From NCBI RefSeq assembly GCF_000204055.1, contig NW_006768765.1, positions 443,478 to 507,477 on the forward strand: 64,000 nucleotides of DNA. The letters run 5' to 3'. Source of the stretch: Melampsora larici-populina 98AG31 (taxonomy: Eukaryota > Basidiomycota > Pucciniomycetes > Pucciniales > Melampsoraceae). Below the pieces are notes generated by a model. That model saw nothing but the letters and a program-made list of their open reading frames with translations, was not told the origin of the DNA and ran no database searches. This document shows, in pieces, positions 1-10,095 of the stretch. The number at the start of each line of letters is the position of its first letter. The stretch's first letter is position 1. The position numbers and the translations under genes are program-made.

Positions 1-119
1 ATGGCTATACGTAGGGAGATCAAGATAAGTGGAAGGAATATAAGAAGGAAGTGAATGACGCCCTCAAGCCTTTACAAAAACTATAGATTGGATTTCATTT
101 TACTTCTTGTTTCCAGAAA

Positions 120-445
120 AAATCCGCCTTAACTTTTTTCGAATTATCTACTAACTTGATTTCAAAAAAGATTTGTTTTCCAAAAAAAAGTATTTACTTG
201 GCTTCAAAAATTCTACTAACTTGATGTCAAGAAAAAAGATATATTTTCCAAAAAGAAAATCTACTTATTTTCAAAAAAAGAAAATCTACTTGCTTTCAAA
301 AAAAGAAAATCTACTTGTTTACAAAAAACCCTGTTTTTTAAATATTGTTTTGTCTCACTTTTTCAATGAGTAAATCTACTTATTTTCAAGAAAGAAATTC
401 TACTTGTTTGCAAAAAAAGTCTGATTACTTGTTTTTGAAAAAATG
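120..445. repeat. A/T-rich degenerate ~24-bp tandem repeat
   Basis: Units resembling AAAATCTACTTGNTTTCAAA recur roughly every 24-25 bases, clearest from 240 to 330. Short open frames here (for example 173-373) encode only Lys/Tyr/Phe-rich low complexity and are not genes. Bases 1-119 show nothing recognisable. Confidence 0.6.
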
Positions 446-540
446 TTGGCGGTTCGTCTATTGATGTCGTATTTGTGTTTTTTTTATCTTGTCAAATTTT
501 GAAAAGATTCAAGCTGAAAGTGCTGTGCTTTCCAAGTTGA

Positions 541-630
541 CGTTCGAGCTTTGAACTTCAAAGTTCGAAGTCGAACTTCAAAGTTCGAAGTTCAAAGCTC
601 GAAGTTCGAAGTTCGAAGCCGAACTTCATG
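541..630. repeat. TTCGAA/GTTCGAAG palindromic cluster
   Basis: Overlapping copies of GTTCGAAGTTC and its complement alternate over about 90 bases, so the stretch can fold on itself in several registers. No coding content is visible. Confidence 0.5.
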
Positions 631-879
631 AGCCATGCAAGTTCTCAGTCGTAAACGGCTGTTTTCATAATAAGGCTAAAAGGATTACATAATAGCTATT
701 TGGCGCTGAGAGGTAATTTGTAGAGAACAGAAGGATTAGGAACAAGGAACATAGATAGTAGTATCAGTTATGGAAACTTTTTTTCGTATATATAGTTGTT
801 GTTCTTTTTCCTTCACTTACATACACTTTTTTCAAATAAAATGTTTGTCATTTTGGATCAGGGATTGGATCACAAGCCA

Positions 880-1275
880 AAATGCAAAATTCATTCGCAA
901 ATTCGATTGCATCGGATATGATTGGGTCGCAAGATGATCACCGATTTTGTATCGGGCGCGAGATTGCATCGGGGATGCGGGGTAGAGGCGGCCTCGGTTG
1001 AGGGCTACGCGATCGGATGATTCTATCGCATTCGGGTTTGAGTCGGACACGTATTTTGCGTGTTTGCATCGGGCTGAGGCTCAGTCGGATGCCACCCACG
1101 CGGTTTGAAATCGGAGCTGTGTTCAATCGGATGGGCCCGCGCGTTTTTGAAACGGACTGAACAATCAGTCGCGTGGTGCGTGCTCGATTGCGGATCGGAA
1201 GTCTGTCTAATCGCATGACTTGGGCGCGATTCTGCATCGGGGCGCCCTTCCCGAAATGACAACAGGAAGGGCTTT
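880..1275. repeat. GC-rich island of degenerate ATCGG-type repeats
   Basis: A sharp GC-rich island in AT-rich surroundings. The motif GCATCGGR/ATCGGATG recurs at irregular 20-45 base spacing (near 908, 945, 970, 1010, 1060, 1085, 1108, 1128, 1190, 1235). The three overlapping minus-strand open frames across it are Arg/Pro-rich and follow from the base composition. It could be an old minisatellite or part of a transposon end. Bases 1276-2206 hold nothing I can support. Confidence 0.4.
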
Positions 1276-2206
1276 CCGACGTGAATTTCTTGGCGGTGAT
1301 TCAAGTTCAAGTATGAATGACTATCAAAAACTTTGAACCCAACTCACACTTTTCCCAGAATGTTTGGATTCTCTTCATATCACTCTAATTATAATGCTCG
1401 GTAGTACAGATACCATGACTAAATTCTAATTGATGCTGAACAAATTGGATTGATGATCTGTAGTCAGCCTTAAATCCTCAAGAGAATATATAAAATTTTG
1501 ACCCACTTATGGTCCAAATATTTAACCCTGTCCAATGGCAATAAGTCCTTTGATTTATGAGTCAATCAAGCCTTAATACATTTGCCTATTGTATATGGCA
1601 TTAGGTAACCCATCATCATGGGAAGAAAATTGCTCAACTTTATCAAATTGACATGAATTGCTTGGGTTTCAAGGATTTCTTTGCGGACAAAATTTCCTTT
1701 CACATATACATACAATCATGTCTTCAAATGAAATATGTTCCATGTAAGACTTCATCTTTGATAATGATAAGAATGATGACTCATGTGAAGCCCAGTGTTT
1801 GTATAGCATGTCCGCTTCATCATCAGTCCATTGTCTTTTCAACCAGATTTGGTAATCTTCTAGCTTTTATTGTTCATTCTTTGTGAAGAGATTGATTATT
1901 CCTTGAGACTCTCTGTTAAAAAGAGCAAAGAGACACCAGAAAATCTTGGCAAGAAGCAGTGAGGAAGAATGGCTTGATGTACTTTTTCCTCTTCAAGTAG
2001 TTCAACATGTTGTTTCACCTTCTCTGAATATCTACTTGATAAAGCTTTTGATACCTTCATTCTAGATGATGAATTTGATCCATTTCTCCATTGGACATTC
2101 TGAAATGTTTCATACATTTCAGAATCTTGTAGTAAAGTTGTCTGAAGCACTGGCATTGGCGTGATCTATACGAACTCATAACTAAGTGGCCAGAGTATTG
2201 TAATAT

Positions 2207-2478
2207 ATCCTGACAGTGACGGTCTTCTTGCAAATATTTTCGGCAGATGCCCACTCCAATCATTCTGTCCTGACTGCAACATCTCATTTATCAAACCAAG
2301 AGACTTTGCACCACCTGAGGCTTTATACACGTTTGATCAGTTTTTGTGTGTTGCAGATGTTGCAGGTATGGAAATGTTGCGTACAATACCAGCTACAAGG
2401 ACAAGGAGGCAACTTGAAGAAGGGCTCATACCTATCCTCAGGCTTGCTCCCCAAATACAATATGAGCTCGTCTCTTGA
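2207..2478 (+). pseudogene. Unrecognised coding remnant with a Cx5CxxC motif
   Basis: One frame stays open for about 90 codons without a start Met. It has protein-like composition: CPLQSFCPDC near the start, then a helical stretch with RTIPATRTRRQLEEG, ending in VS-stop at 2478. It is flanked by stops and I cannot find adjoining exons. The cysteine pair suggests a zinc-binding piece of a degraded transposon or host gene. I do not recognise the family. Bases 2479-2866 contain the presumed promoter of the next gene. Confidence 0.3.
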
Positions 2479-2866
2479 GCTTAGTTTGATTTTACCAGGA
2501 GGTTTGCACCAAGCTGGATTGAAGGAAATGAATACTGAGATGTAAATTCAGGACTCCTATTGAAGATCCAGATCTTTAACTGACAGTAAGAGATGAAGTG
2601 GAAGCGGGAGGAGTACAAAGATTGAAAAACAATGGAGAGTTTAACTGACGTTGGTTGGGGATGAATGATAGTGATCTGCTTCAGGAGTCAGCCTGGTGAT
2701 TGGAAACTGTTGGATGGCGTATGTATTTGGGGTGGGGTGATGTTCAGAGGGAAGGACGGACCGTAGAGTGTGACCCCTAAACTGAGGTGCTCCGCGGTAT
2801 TTTAACTCGAACTTCACTTTCGGATTTCCTCAACTTCACTTCGACCACTCCTTTCAATCGTCCATC

Positions 2867-4117
2867 ATGCTTTCGAACCTTCTTCAAGTTCCTCTTGGCT
2901 GGCTCAGAACTGAGGCACGATGTAAGTTATGTTCTTCGAATGTGATCGATGATGGTATAACTAAAAGCTGACCATACGTCTTTCTGTTCTATCTTGAAGC
3001 TGAAACAAGTGCATGGATTATCCTTTCATTGACTTTCCTAGGATTCATCACCCTCGCTAAATATCCAATCTCTCTAATCCGCCTCTTACTTACATTCACA
3101 CCACTTTCTAAACCGTTCAGATTACAATTATCAAGTTTATCAAAGAACAAATTAAACAAAGATGGTCCGTCAAATTGGGCGGTGATCACAGGTCCAACAG
3201 GTGGAATTGGAAAAGAATTTGCTTTACAACTTTCTAAAGCTGGTTTTAGTTTATTTTTGATTGGTAGAAATCCATCTAAATTAACCACTCTTGAAAATGA
3301 ATTAAAATCGACCATGAAGAGTTCAAATCAAATTAAATCTCATCCGATCGATCTCGAAAACGCTTCAGAATCAGATTGGAGTTCACTTCAAGAAGCTTTA
3401 TCATCAGCAGCCAAGATTGCACCTATCTCAGTCCTCATCAATAATGCAGGATTATCTCATGCTTCACCAGTCGAATTTGAATCGACTCCTCTAGATGAAC
3501 TCAAGTCAATCACAGCTGTTAATGTGATCGCTCCAGTACGATTAACCAAAATGACGTTACCATTCATGTTACCTCAAAAGGCTGGTCTTATCCTTAATGT
3601 TGGAAGTTTTAGTGCACTTGTACCTACTCCTATGCTTGCCACTTATGCTGGGAGTAAAGGGTTTCTTTATACTTGGTCACAAGCTCTTGGTACTGAACTA
3701 AAACCAAAAGGAATTCATGTTCGATTATTGAATACTTATTTCGTGGTAAGTTTGAAATCCAATATCTACATAAATCGAATTCGAGTCAACTTTTTGTATA
3801 AAGATCAATGCTAATTATACCTACCTATCATTACACAGGCTTCAGAGATGTCCAAGATAAGAAAATCGAGTTTTATGATCCCATCACCCAAGACCTACGT
3901 GAAAAGTGTACTTGATACGATAGGCTTACAAGGAGGAGCGATTGGAAAAGCGTATATTTCAACTGGTTATTTAGCTCATGCACTCGTTCAATGGTTTGTG
4001 GATCGATTTGGAACCGAGAATTTTTGGTTACAATATAATCTTAATCTTCAACGTTCAATTGCTCGTCGAGTTGAACTTAAACGAATTCGAATGGAAAAAT
4101 CGAAGAAAGATCAATAA
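2867..4117 (+). CDS. IFA38: Very-long-chain 3-ketoacyl-CoA reductase (SDR family)
   Basis: Three exons (2867-2921, 3000-3745, 3839-4117) with GTAAGT donors and AG acceptors join to 359 codons, the usual size for this family. After an N-terminal hydrophobic segment (about residues 20-45) comes the Rossmann motif GPTGGIGKEF, then NNAGLSH, the catalytic Ser in NVGSFSALVPTP, and YAGSK (Tyr-x3-Lys). MSKIRKSSFMIPSPKTYVKS matches the family's conserved C-terminal block. The protein ends in KKDQ, a KKXX-type ER-retrieval signal. In the family this enzyme does the NADPH-dependent second step of fatty-acid elongation at the ER. The start ATG was chosen because it begins the short first exon and gives a continuous frame. 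Confidence 0.9.
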
Positions 4118-5135
4118 TCTATATCTAAAATCAACATATTTAACTACAGGGGGTTTTAATGGCTCTATGTTTTTTGTAATTTGTGATGATTTTACAGGTA
4201 TCACATTTTTCTGAAAAGGCCTTTTTTGATGAAAATATCATATATCTTATTCAGCTTGTAAATTCCCCAAATATATCGCATACTCAATACAAGAGAATGA
4301 ACAAAACAGTTTTGTATAGTGCTTCCCCTGGCGATAGTTTGCCTTGTGGTTGCGTTAAAATTTGATGCATATAGGACTACGAAAGTCCAATAGAACTAAT
4401 CTCAAAGAAGATTATGATTGAGTGCGACCATTCTGAATGACTCGGACTGTCAGTGTCCAGTATGTGCACGGCAAGAGTCTAGGTAGTGGCTGATGACAGC
4501 TTAGAAGAGTTTGCTTTCATTGAAAATCTTCTCTCTGTCTCAACTTCCCGAGATCCACTTTGGGCTTGTGGGGCCTGATCAGGAAGCGAGACCTAGCGAG
4601 ACCCATACGACTTTGTGACGAAATGGCGCTACATGCCCTTGGTTCTAAACTTTGTCCGCTCAAGATCTGTCGCCAGGAAGATCAGCCCCCTCAAGGCTCA
4701 GCCTATGTCAAATTTGTAGTACGTAATAGAAAGTTGATCTTCAATCAGTTTATGATCCCTCATCACCTTAAAGTTTTAACAAGGATCGAAATGATTTGAA
4801 TGTTTTTACAATTTCATCAACATCGGGAAGGCTAGACTTGAAGGGATCAGACAGGATTGGTAATTAAACTAGAAAAACAAATGTGAAACTTCTTTCATGT
4901 AGAGATCGGTCGGTTTCTTTGATATGAGGCAGCACTGCAGCAGGCGTTAAGCCCCCTGATGACGAGAGATGAATTAGTAGTTCCAATTGATATATAGGCT
5001 GTGCTCAACCGCTCGGCGTTTGTGCATCAAACACACCAAATCACACAGTTTACAATAAATATCTGAGATCACTCAAAAGCAAATCCATCAAATCAATATC
5101 CTCACATACAATACCACCTTCTAATCTCCTTCAAC
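4118..5135. other. Intergenic, no gene seen
   Basis: This is the 3' flank of the ketoacyl reductase and the 5' flank of the WW gene. The 79-codon frame at 4560-4799 has no recognisable motif or neighbouring exons. The 5'-UTR of the WW gene is probably at 5040-5135, which is A/C-rich. Confidence 0.5.
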
Positions 5136-6358
5136 ATGTATGCTCAACAACAACCGTATTACGGTGGACAACCACCACAAGGTCAATGGAATAATGCTCC
5201 ACCTCAGCAACAACAGAACTGGAACAATGGTCCTCCTCAGAATGGACAATGGCAACCTCCACAACATAACTCGGGTCCTCCTCCTAATCCTAATGATAGA
5301 CCTTTACCACATGGCTGGTGAGCTTCTTATTTAATTTGATTTTTTACGGAACCGTTCACTTAATCGAATGATTTTTCATATACAACTTAATAGGATCAAA
5401 GAATGGAATGGTCAACATAATGCTTGGTATTACGTTAATACTTTAGCTCAACCACCCGTTTCACAATGGACTTTTCCAGAACCACAAAACTTTGGTCCTC
5501 CTCCTGGACCACCACCACCTTCTAATGATCAAAGAGCTTTCAATCAACCAAATGGATACGGAGCTCCAGCTGGTCAAAATGGTTATGGAGCACAACCTTT
5601 GAATGGGTATGGAGGTCCACCACCTTCTAATGGGTACGGTCAACCTCCTCCTTCTCAACCTTATGGTGGAGCTCCGCCTGCTGCTTCGGGTCCACCTCCG
5701 GTCACTAAGGGTAATAAACCTAAAAGTGGAATGTCTGGCTTAATGGGAGCTGGTTTAGGTGCTGCTGGAGGTTTAGGTGAGCTTCTTTGTTTTCAAATTT
5801 ATGGCATTCATATCGACGTTTCGAGTCTCTTTTGAAGTTTTCTAAATTTGATTTGCTTTTCGGGAATTGTTTAGCTTTGGGGGCTTTTGCCAGTCATGAA
5901 TGGAAAGAACATGAAAAACATGAAGAAAGGAAGGAAAGTGCAGCGTATATGGCCGGACTGAACCAAGGTAAACAAAAAAAAACTTTGTATCATTATCAAT
6001 ACTTTTTGTAACGCATCCTTAACATTTTGTATTTCTTTTTTTAGGTGAACGTCAACATGAATATCAAGGAGGTTCTAATAATTACGGTGGTGGAAATTAT
6101 GGTGGAGGTGGAGGTGGAATGTTGGAATATGGAAATGGTGGTGGGGGTGGGGGTATGAATGGTGGTTATGATGATAATGAAGAAAGACATTCGGTTACTA
6201 CTGTTCATCGAGAAGTTCATGAAGCAGATGGAAGTTGTAAGTTTTCTGTTCCTTTCAGCTTTCTTCATCATCAAACACTGAGCCGATGATTTCCTTTAAA
6301 TTGTTTGTTTTTAGGGTATGAAGAAGATACTACTACTACTGCTGATGAGGAATGGTAG
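5136..6358 (+). CDS. WW-domain, Pro/Gln- and Gly-rich protein
   Basis: Five exons (5136-5317, 5394-5776, 5875-5967, 6045-6236, 6315-6358) join in frame to 297 codons. Residues 1-55 are Gln/Pro-rich. A WW domain follows: the first Trp is in LPHGW (its codon is split by intron 1), then AWYYVNT and the terminal PVSQWTFPEP. Next is a PPxNGYG-rich segment, then a glycine-zipper-like hydrophobic run (GLMGAGLGAAGGLGALGAFA), a charged EHEKHEERKE helix and a Gly/Asn/Tyr-rich tail. WW domains bind proline motifs, but the partner is unknown. The low-complexity flanks suggest a scaffold or membrane-associated role, which is inference. Confidence 0.8.
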
Positions 6359-7749
6359 GCGGTTTATTCGATTGTTCTGTTGTTTTGTTTGATTCTTTTT
6401 TTTGAAATTTTAGCATGTATCATTTCTATATTCATCCATTTACGAATCTGTCATATCTCCTCAATCCTAGACTTTCTGAGGTATACTTGATAGGATGAAA
6501 ATTCAAGCTTCACCATGTTGAGTTGCCTAGATCAATTCAATCGCATAATTTTTACAAAACAAGAATTATAACAAGATCTTTCCGGAAGACTTCATTCTGT
6601 CCCAAGCACTATAAACCTCACCACTTCTGATCGAGTGAATTTTAAGACGATAACTTGTTCTTGTTACCTAGACTTCCTTTTGTCTCTCCCTTGCCAATTA
6701 TGATAGACTAAGCAGTTTGTAGATATCAAAGCTTTCGTAATTTTGAGATAGGAAACTCATGAGCCTTCAGGTGTAGAAATCACCATATCACTGACACAAA
6801 TTAAGTTTACTAATATCATATACCAAAGCTATAGTGGAATGAGATTATAAATTGATGTCGAATATGTTAAACATTGCCATTTTACATCATGAGCAATCTT
6901 GCAAATGACCTATAAATAATTTTCCACATCAAAAATTAAATCTCATATTGACAACTGTGTAACTATCCTCAACCAGAGTTTGAATACCACTATTTATGAT
7001 GATCAAGTACATATCTACATTGCACCAAACACAATGCCTCCAGGTAGCACAATGGCTTAAGCTTAAGCTTAACTAAGCCGCTTTAGCGAGCGCGGTTTCC
7101 GCGTCCTCAAAGGGTGGCTTAGGACTTCATCCCAAGTTTGCCCCGAGACCAGCAAGAATCTTGAGCAATCTTGCTTTAAACGGACAAACTTGCTTACTAG
7201 AGGAGCTTTTTTCCTTTTTTACTTTAAAGTGCTTTTGATTTCCCATCTTACTAGCCAACCATAAGGTCTACGGTAAAATAAAGGGGTTTTACGACTGATT
7301 TTGAGGTTTACCGTTTCCTTTTGTACTGAACTGCTAAGCCTTTACGACAGGTTCAATGATCCAAGTACGCCAAGGCCAAAGCTTCCTTGTTTTTGAGATG
7401 TACTGGCAAGCTCAGAAAAGGAGTATGCGATTTTGAAACACAAACATAGATGAGATGAAGAGAAAAAAATTGAAAATAAAAAATAAAAAACAAGATAGCA
7501 TATAAGTGATGCAAGACTCGTTTGATTTATAATTGTCCAAGGATCTAGTTGAGCTTAATGATTATTTGAGTTTGATGATGGCTAATTGTTACATAAGATA
7601 TTCGATACACTTGTTACAAACTCAACAGACTCCATAATAATGTACATCAACTTATTTCATGGGACCATTGAACCTCAAGTCCAATTCCTAGCCATAGAGT
7701 AACCCAAAGCGTGAGTATTCATACCTTGAGCTATGCTATGATATATGCA
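6359..7749. other. Intergenic, no gene seen
   Basis: Converging 3' flanks of the WW gene and the minus-strand F-box gene. Around 7030-7120 a short block (TAGCACAATGG, then a GC-rich GCGCGGTTTCCGCG) looks vaguely tRNA-like or SINE-like but lacks a good B box. A-rich sequence follows at 7440-7500. Confidence 0.4.
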
Positions 7750-9088
7750 CTATAGATATTGACTGACCAATAGTTCATCTGGTTTTATTTTGGGATAGTA
7801 ACAACAATGGATCCCATGCATCTTTAAGGCATTGATTAGTTTCTCATCCATCACCTCGTCTCTTGCGGAGATTGCGTTTGGTTCAGTAAAGACGAGAAGT
7901 CGAAGATTGGGTGGTTTCCAAGAAACATCAGCAGTTTGATTTAAAGTTCTTCTCCAAGACTTTTGCCCATCATCAAGCGACTGAGAAATCGTTCGAACGT
8001 GATGAAAGATTGGCCAATCCCCCTCAATGATCTCGCCGCCATAAGACGCCATGTGTATTACACGAAGTCGTGGAAACTCCGTATCAATGGTATCTTGTGG
8101 TATCTCGCTGTCAATTGAATTACATGAAATAAATTCAAGTGTGTTCATGATGGGTTCAAATAAGGGCTCGATCATCTCAGAATAATCTCCTTGATCCACT
8201 TCATAAGAGAAGAACTCGATCGATTTCAGACTGTGTTTTGCCAACGTACAGATCTGGGTCATCCCCTCAATGTTTATAGCGTCGAAGTAATCAATGAAGC
8301 TGATGTGTTTGAGTTTTGACAGGGCTGTTTCTCCTAGTGATAAAGTTTCTAGATTGTACCCATGAAGGATTAAGCATTCGAGGTTGGGATGAGCCACAAG
8401 AAGATCAGAAAACGCTTGGGAATCATAACCGCCGTCTGGTTGATAATCGTGTCTTGCTTCAATACTGAGTTTCTTGAGACCTTTGATGTTCTTCACAGCT
8501 TCTACGAGCGATGATGTGATCATAATAGAATCGTGAACTTTCAGATACAACTCGGTCGTGTTTTGACCAATCAAGTTAATCAAATCTACCACTTCATCCG
8601 TCGAGTTCGGGTCACATAGCATCGGATTGTCACCCTCGTTTCTATCTATTTGAGAACCTGATGTCAGATCTCCCGAGATGATTGGCTTGATTGCTGAGCG
8701 CACCTTTCCAGTACCCTGCGTCTTGGAATGCAAGTCGCTTGACGAAGGAGGAGAAATCCAACGCTTGCACTGGGCCTGTCATCAGGTTGATCATGATCTG
8801 CGCGTGACTCGAGTCTCGGAACCAAAGAGTGCGAAAGCAAATGGGAGTGGCAGCTAGTGCCCAAGTTTTGCAAACTAATCGCAAGCCAAGGAATTCGGGA
8901 GTAACCCACGAGTAAAGGAATGGGTCAGAGGCAATGCTGAAGGACCATTCCGGGTACTTTGGCTGAGAAAGGTGGTGTTCGAACAGGATTTCAACAATCA
9001 TAGACACAATCTCAAAAGGTAGTTCGGCTTTGGGTGAGGTCGATGGCCTATTTAGACTATGTATGCGGGTATTCGAGTCATCAATCAT
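7750..9088 (-). CDS. F-box/LRR-like protein
   Basis: Two exons (9088-8704 and 8657-7750) separated by a 46-base GT-AG intron join in frame to 430 codons. The N-terminal part has an F-box-like block: LPFEIVSMIVEIL, then LRLVCKTWALAATPICFRTLWF. The rest shows leucine-rich-repeat-like segments (LKKLSIEA, LECLILHGYNLETLSL, LKHISFI, LKSIEFFS, PRLRVIHMAS). F-box proteins recruit substrates to SCF ubiquitin ligases, and such genes are numerous in rusts and other basidiomycetes. The substrate cannot be inferred. The two frames overlap and appear frameshifted unless the intron, which has a branch-like CTGAC just before its AG, is removed. Confidence 0.75.
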
Positions 9089-10095
9089 ATTTTTTCTTGG
9101 TTGCGATCGTGGTCAAGTTGTAAAGGATGAGAACGATGACTTTGAAAAAATCAAGTAAATCTAAACTTCAAGCAGGTCCGCTTCAAAGTGTCAGGACAGG
9201 AGTCACTCAGCCATCGGTTACTATGCTATGGCCACCACCTGGTATATACACTCACTTGTCTACAAACAATCTAGATCTTTAGGAAAACCTTTGCACTCTC
9301 ACCAATGCGCTCCTGGGCTATACATTCCTTGTGTGCAAAGTTTTGCCAAAGTTTTGTTCCAAGCATTTAGTTTACCATTCGATATTGATGTTCATACGGT
9401 ATACCTCTTCGTTGATGTTTGACTATTTCCAAAGCGCATGCTGCCATCAGAAGACATCAGTTCTAAGATTTCAATGACCTCACTTCACAAGCCGCGTATA
9501 CTCCAACATATGCAATCGACTTACAAATACTTCATCACCGGAGTACCGGGATGCACAATGCAAAAAGGCTGGTCTCACCACAGGTGCACTTTTATTTTCC
9601 TGTTGTTTCAAAGCGTCGTAAACTTCATCTTCACGGAAAAACAGCAACAGTTCACATTGACAATATCGCAATGAAAAGCAAAAATCAAAGGAAGGAATAA
9701 ATTCGATTCGATTTGAGAAATCAAATAAATCAAACTTCATCCCATTCCACAGGGCGTCAGTTGAAGGCACGGTCCCAAGGCAAGACGGCTCCCCAAATAA
9801 AGCAAAAAAACTTGTACAATAAGCCTCTCATGAGGTTCGAAATACAATACAAAAGAGGTCTGTTATATCAACACCCTCTAGCACATGGATGATTGCATCC
9901 TCTCATATTCAAACCTCGCGATTGTTCATAATGATTTTTCTGTTGTGTAATTGAAATCATACCCAGTGAGAGGTCAATGATATATTGAAGTTTACTACGT
10001 CAAATGATCAATTATGTAATGGGTAATGGAATGGAATTGGCAATGGTTAAATGCGTCAATATCTTCTCATACGTTTTGACCTAAGCTCCTATTGA
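9089..10095. other. Intergenic, no gene seen
   Basis: Upstream of the F-box gene. The small frames at 9228-9770 overlap on both strands and show no family motifs. Confidence 0.4.

Noticed and set aside
938..1310. Arg/Pro-rich minus-strand proteins over the GC island
   Set aside because: Three frames are open at once because of base composition; none has motifs or splice partners.
7030..7120. Possible tRNA gene or SINE head
   Set aside because: An A-box-like TAGCACAATGG is present, but there is no acceptable B box, no anticodon arm and no acceptor stem.
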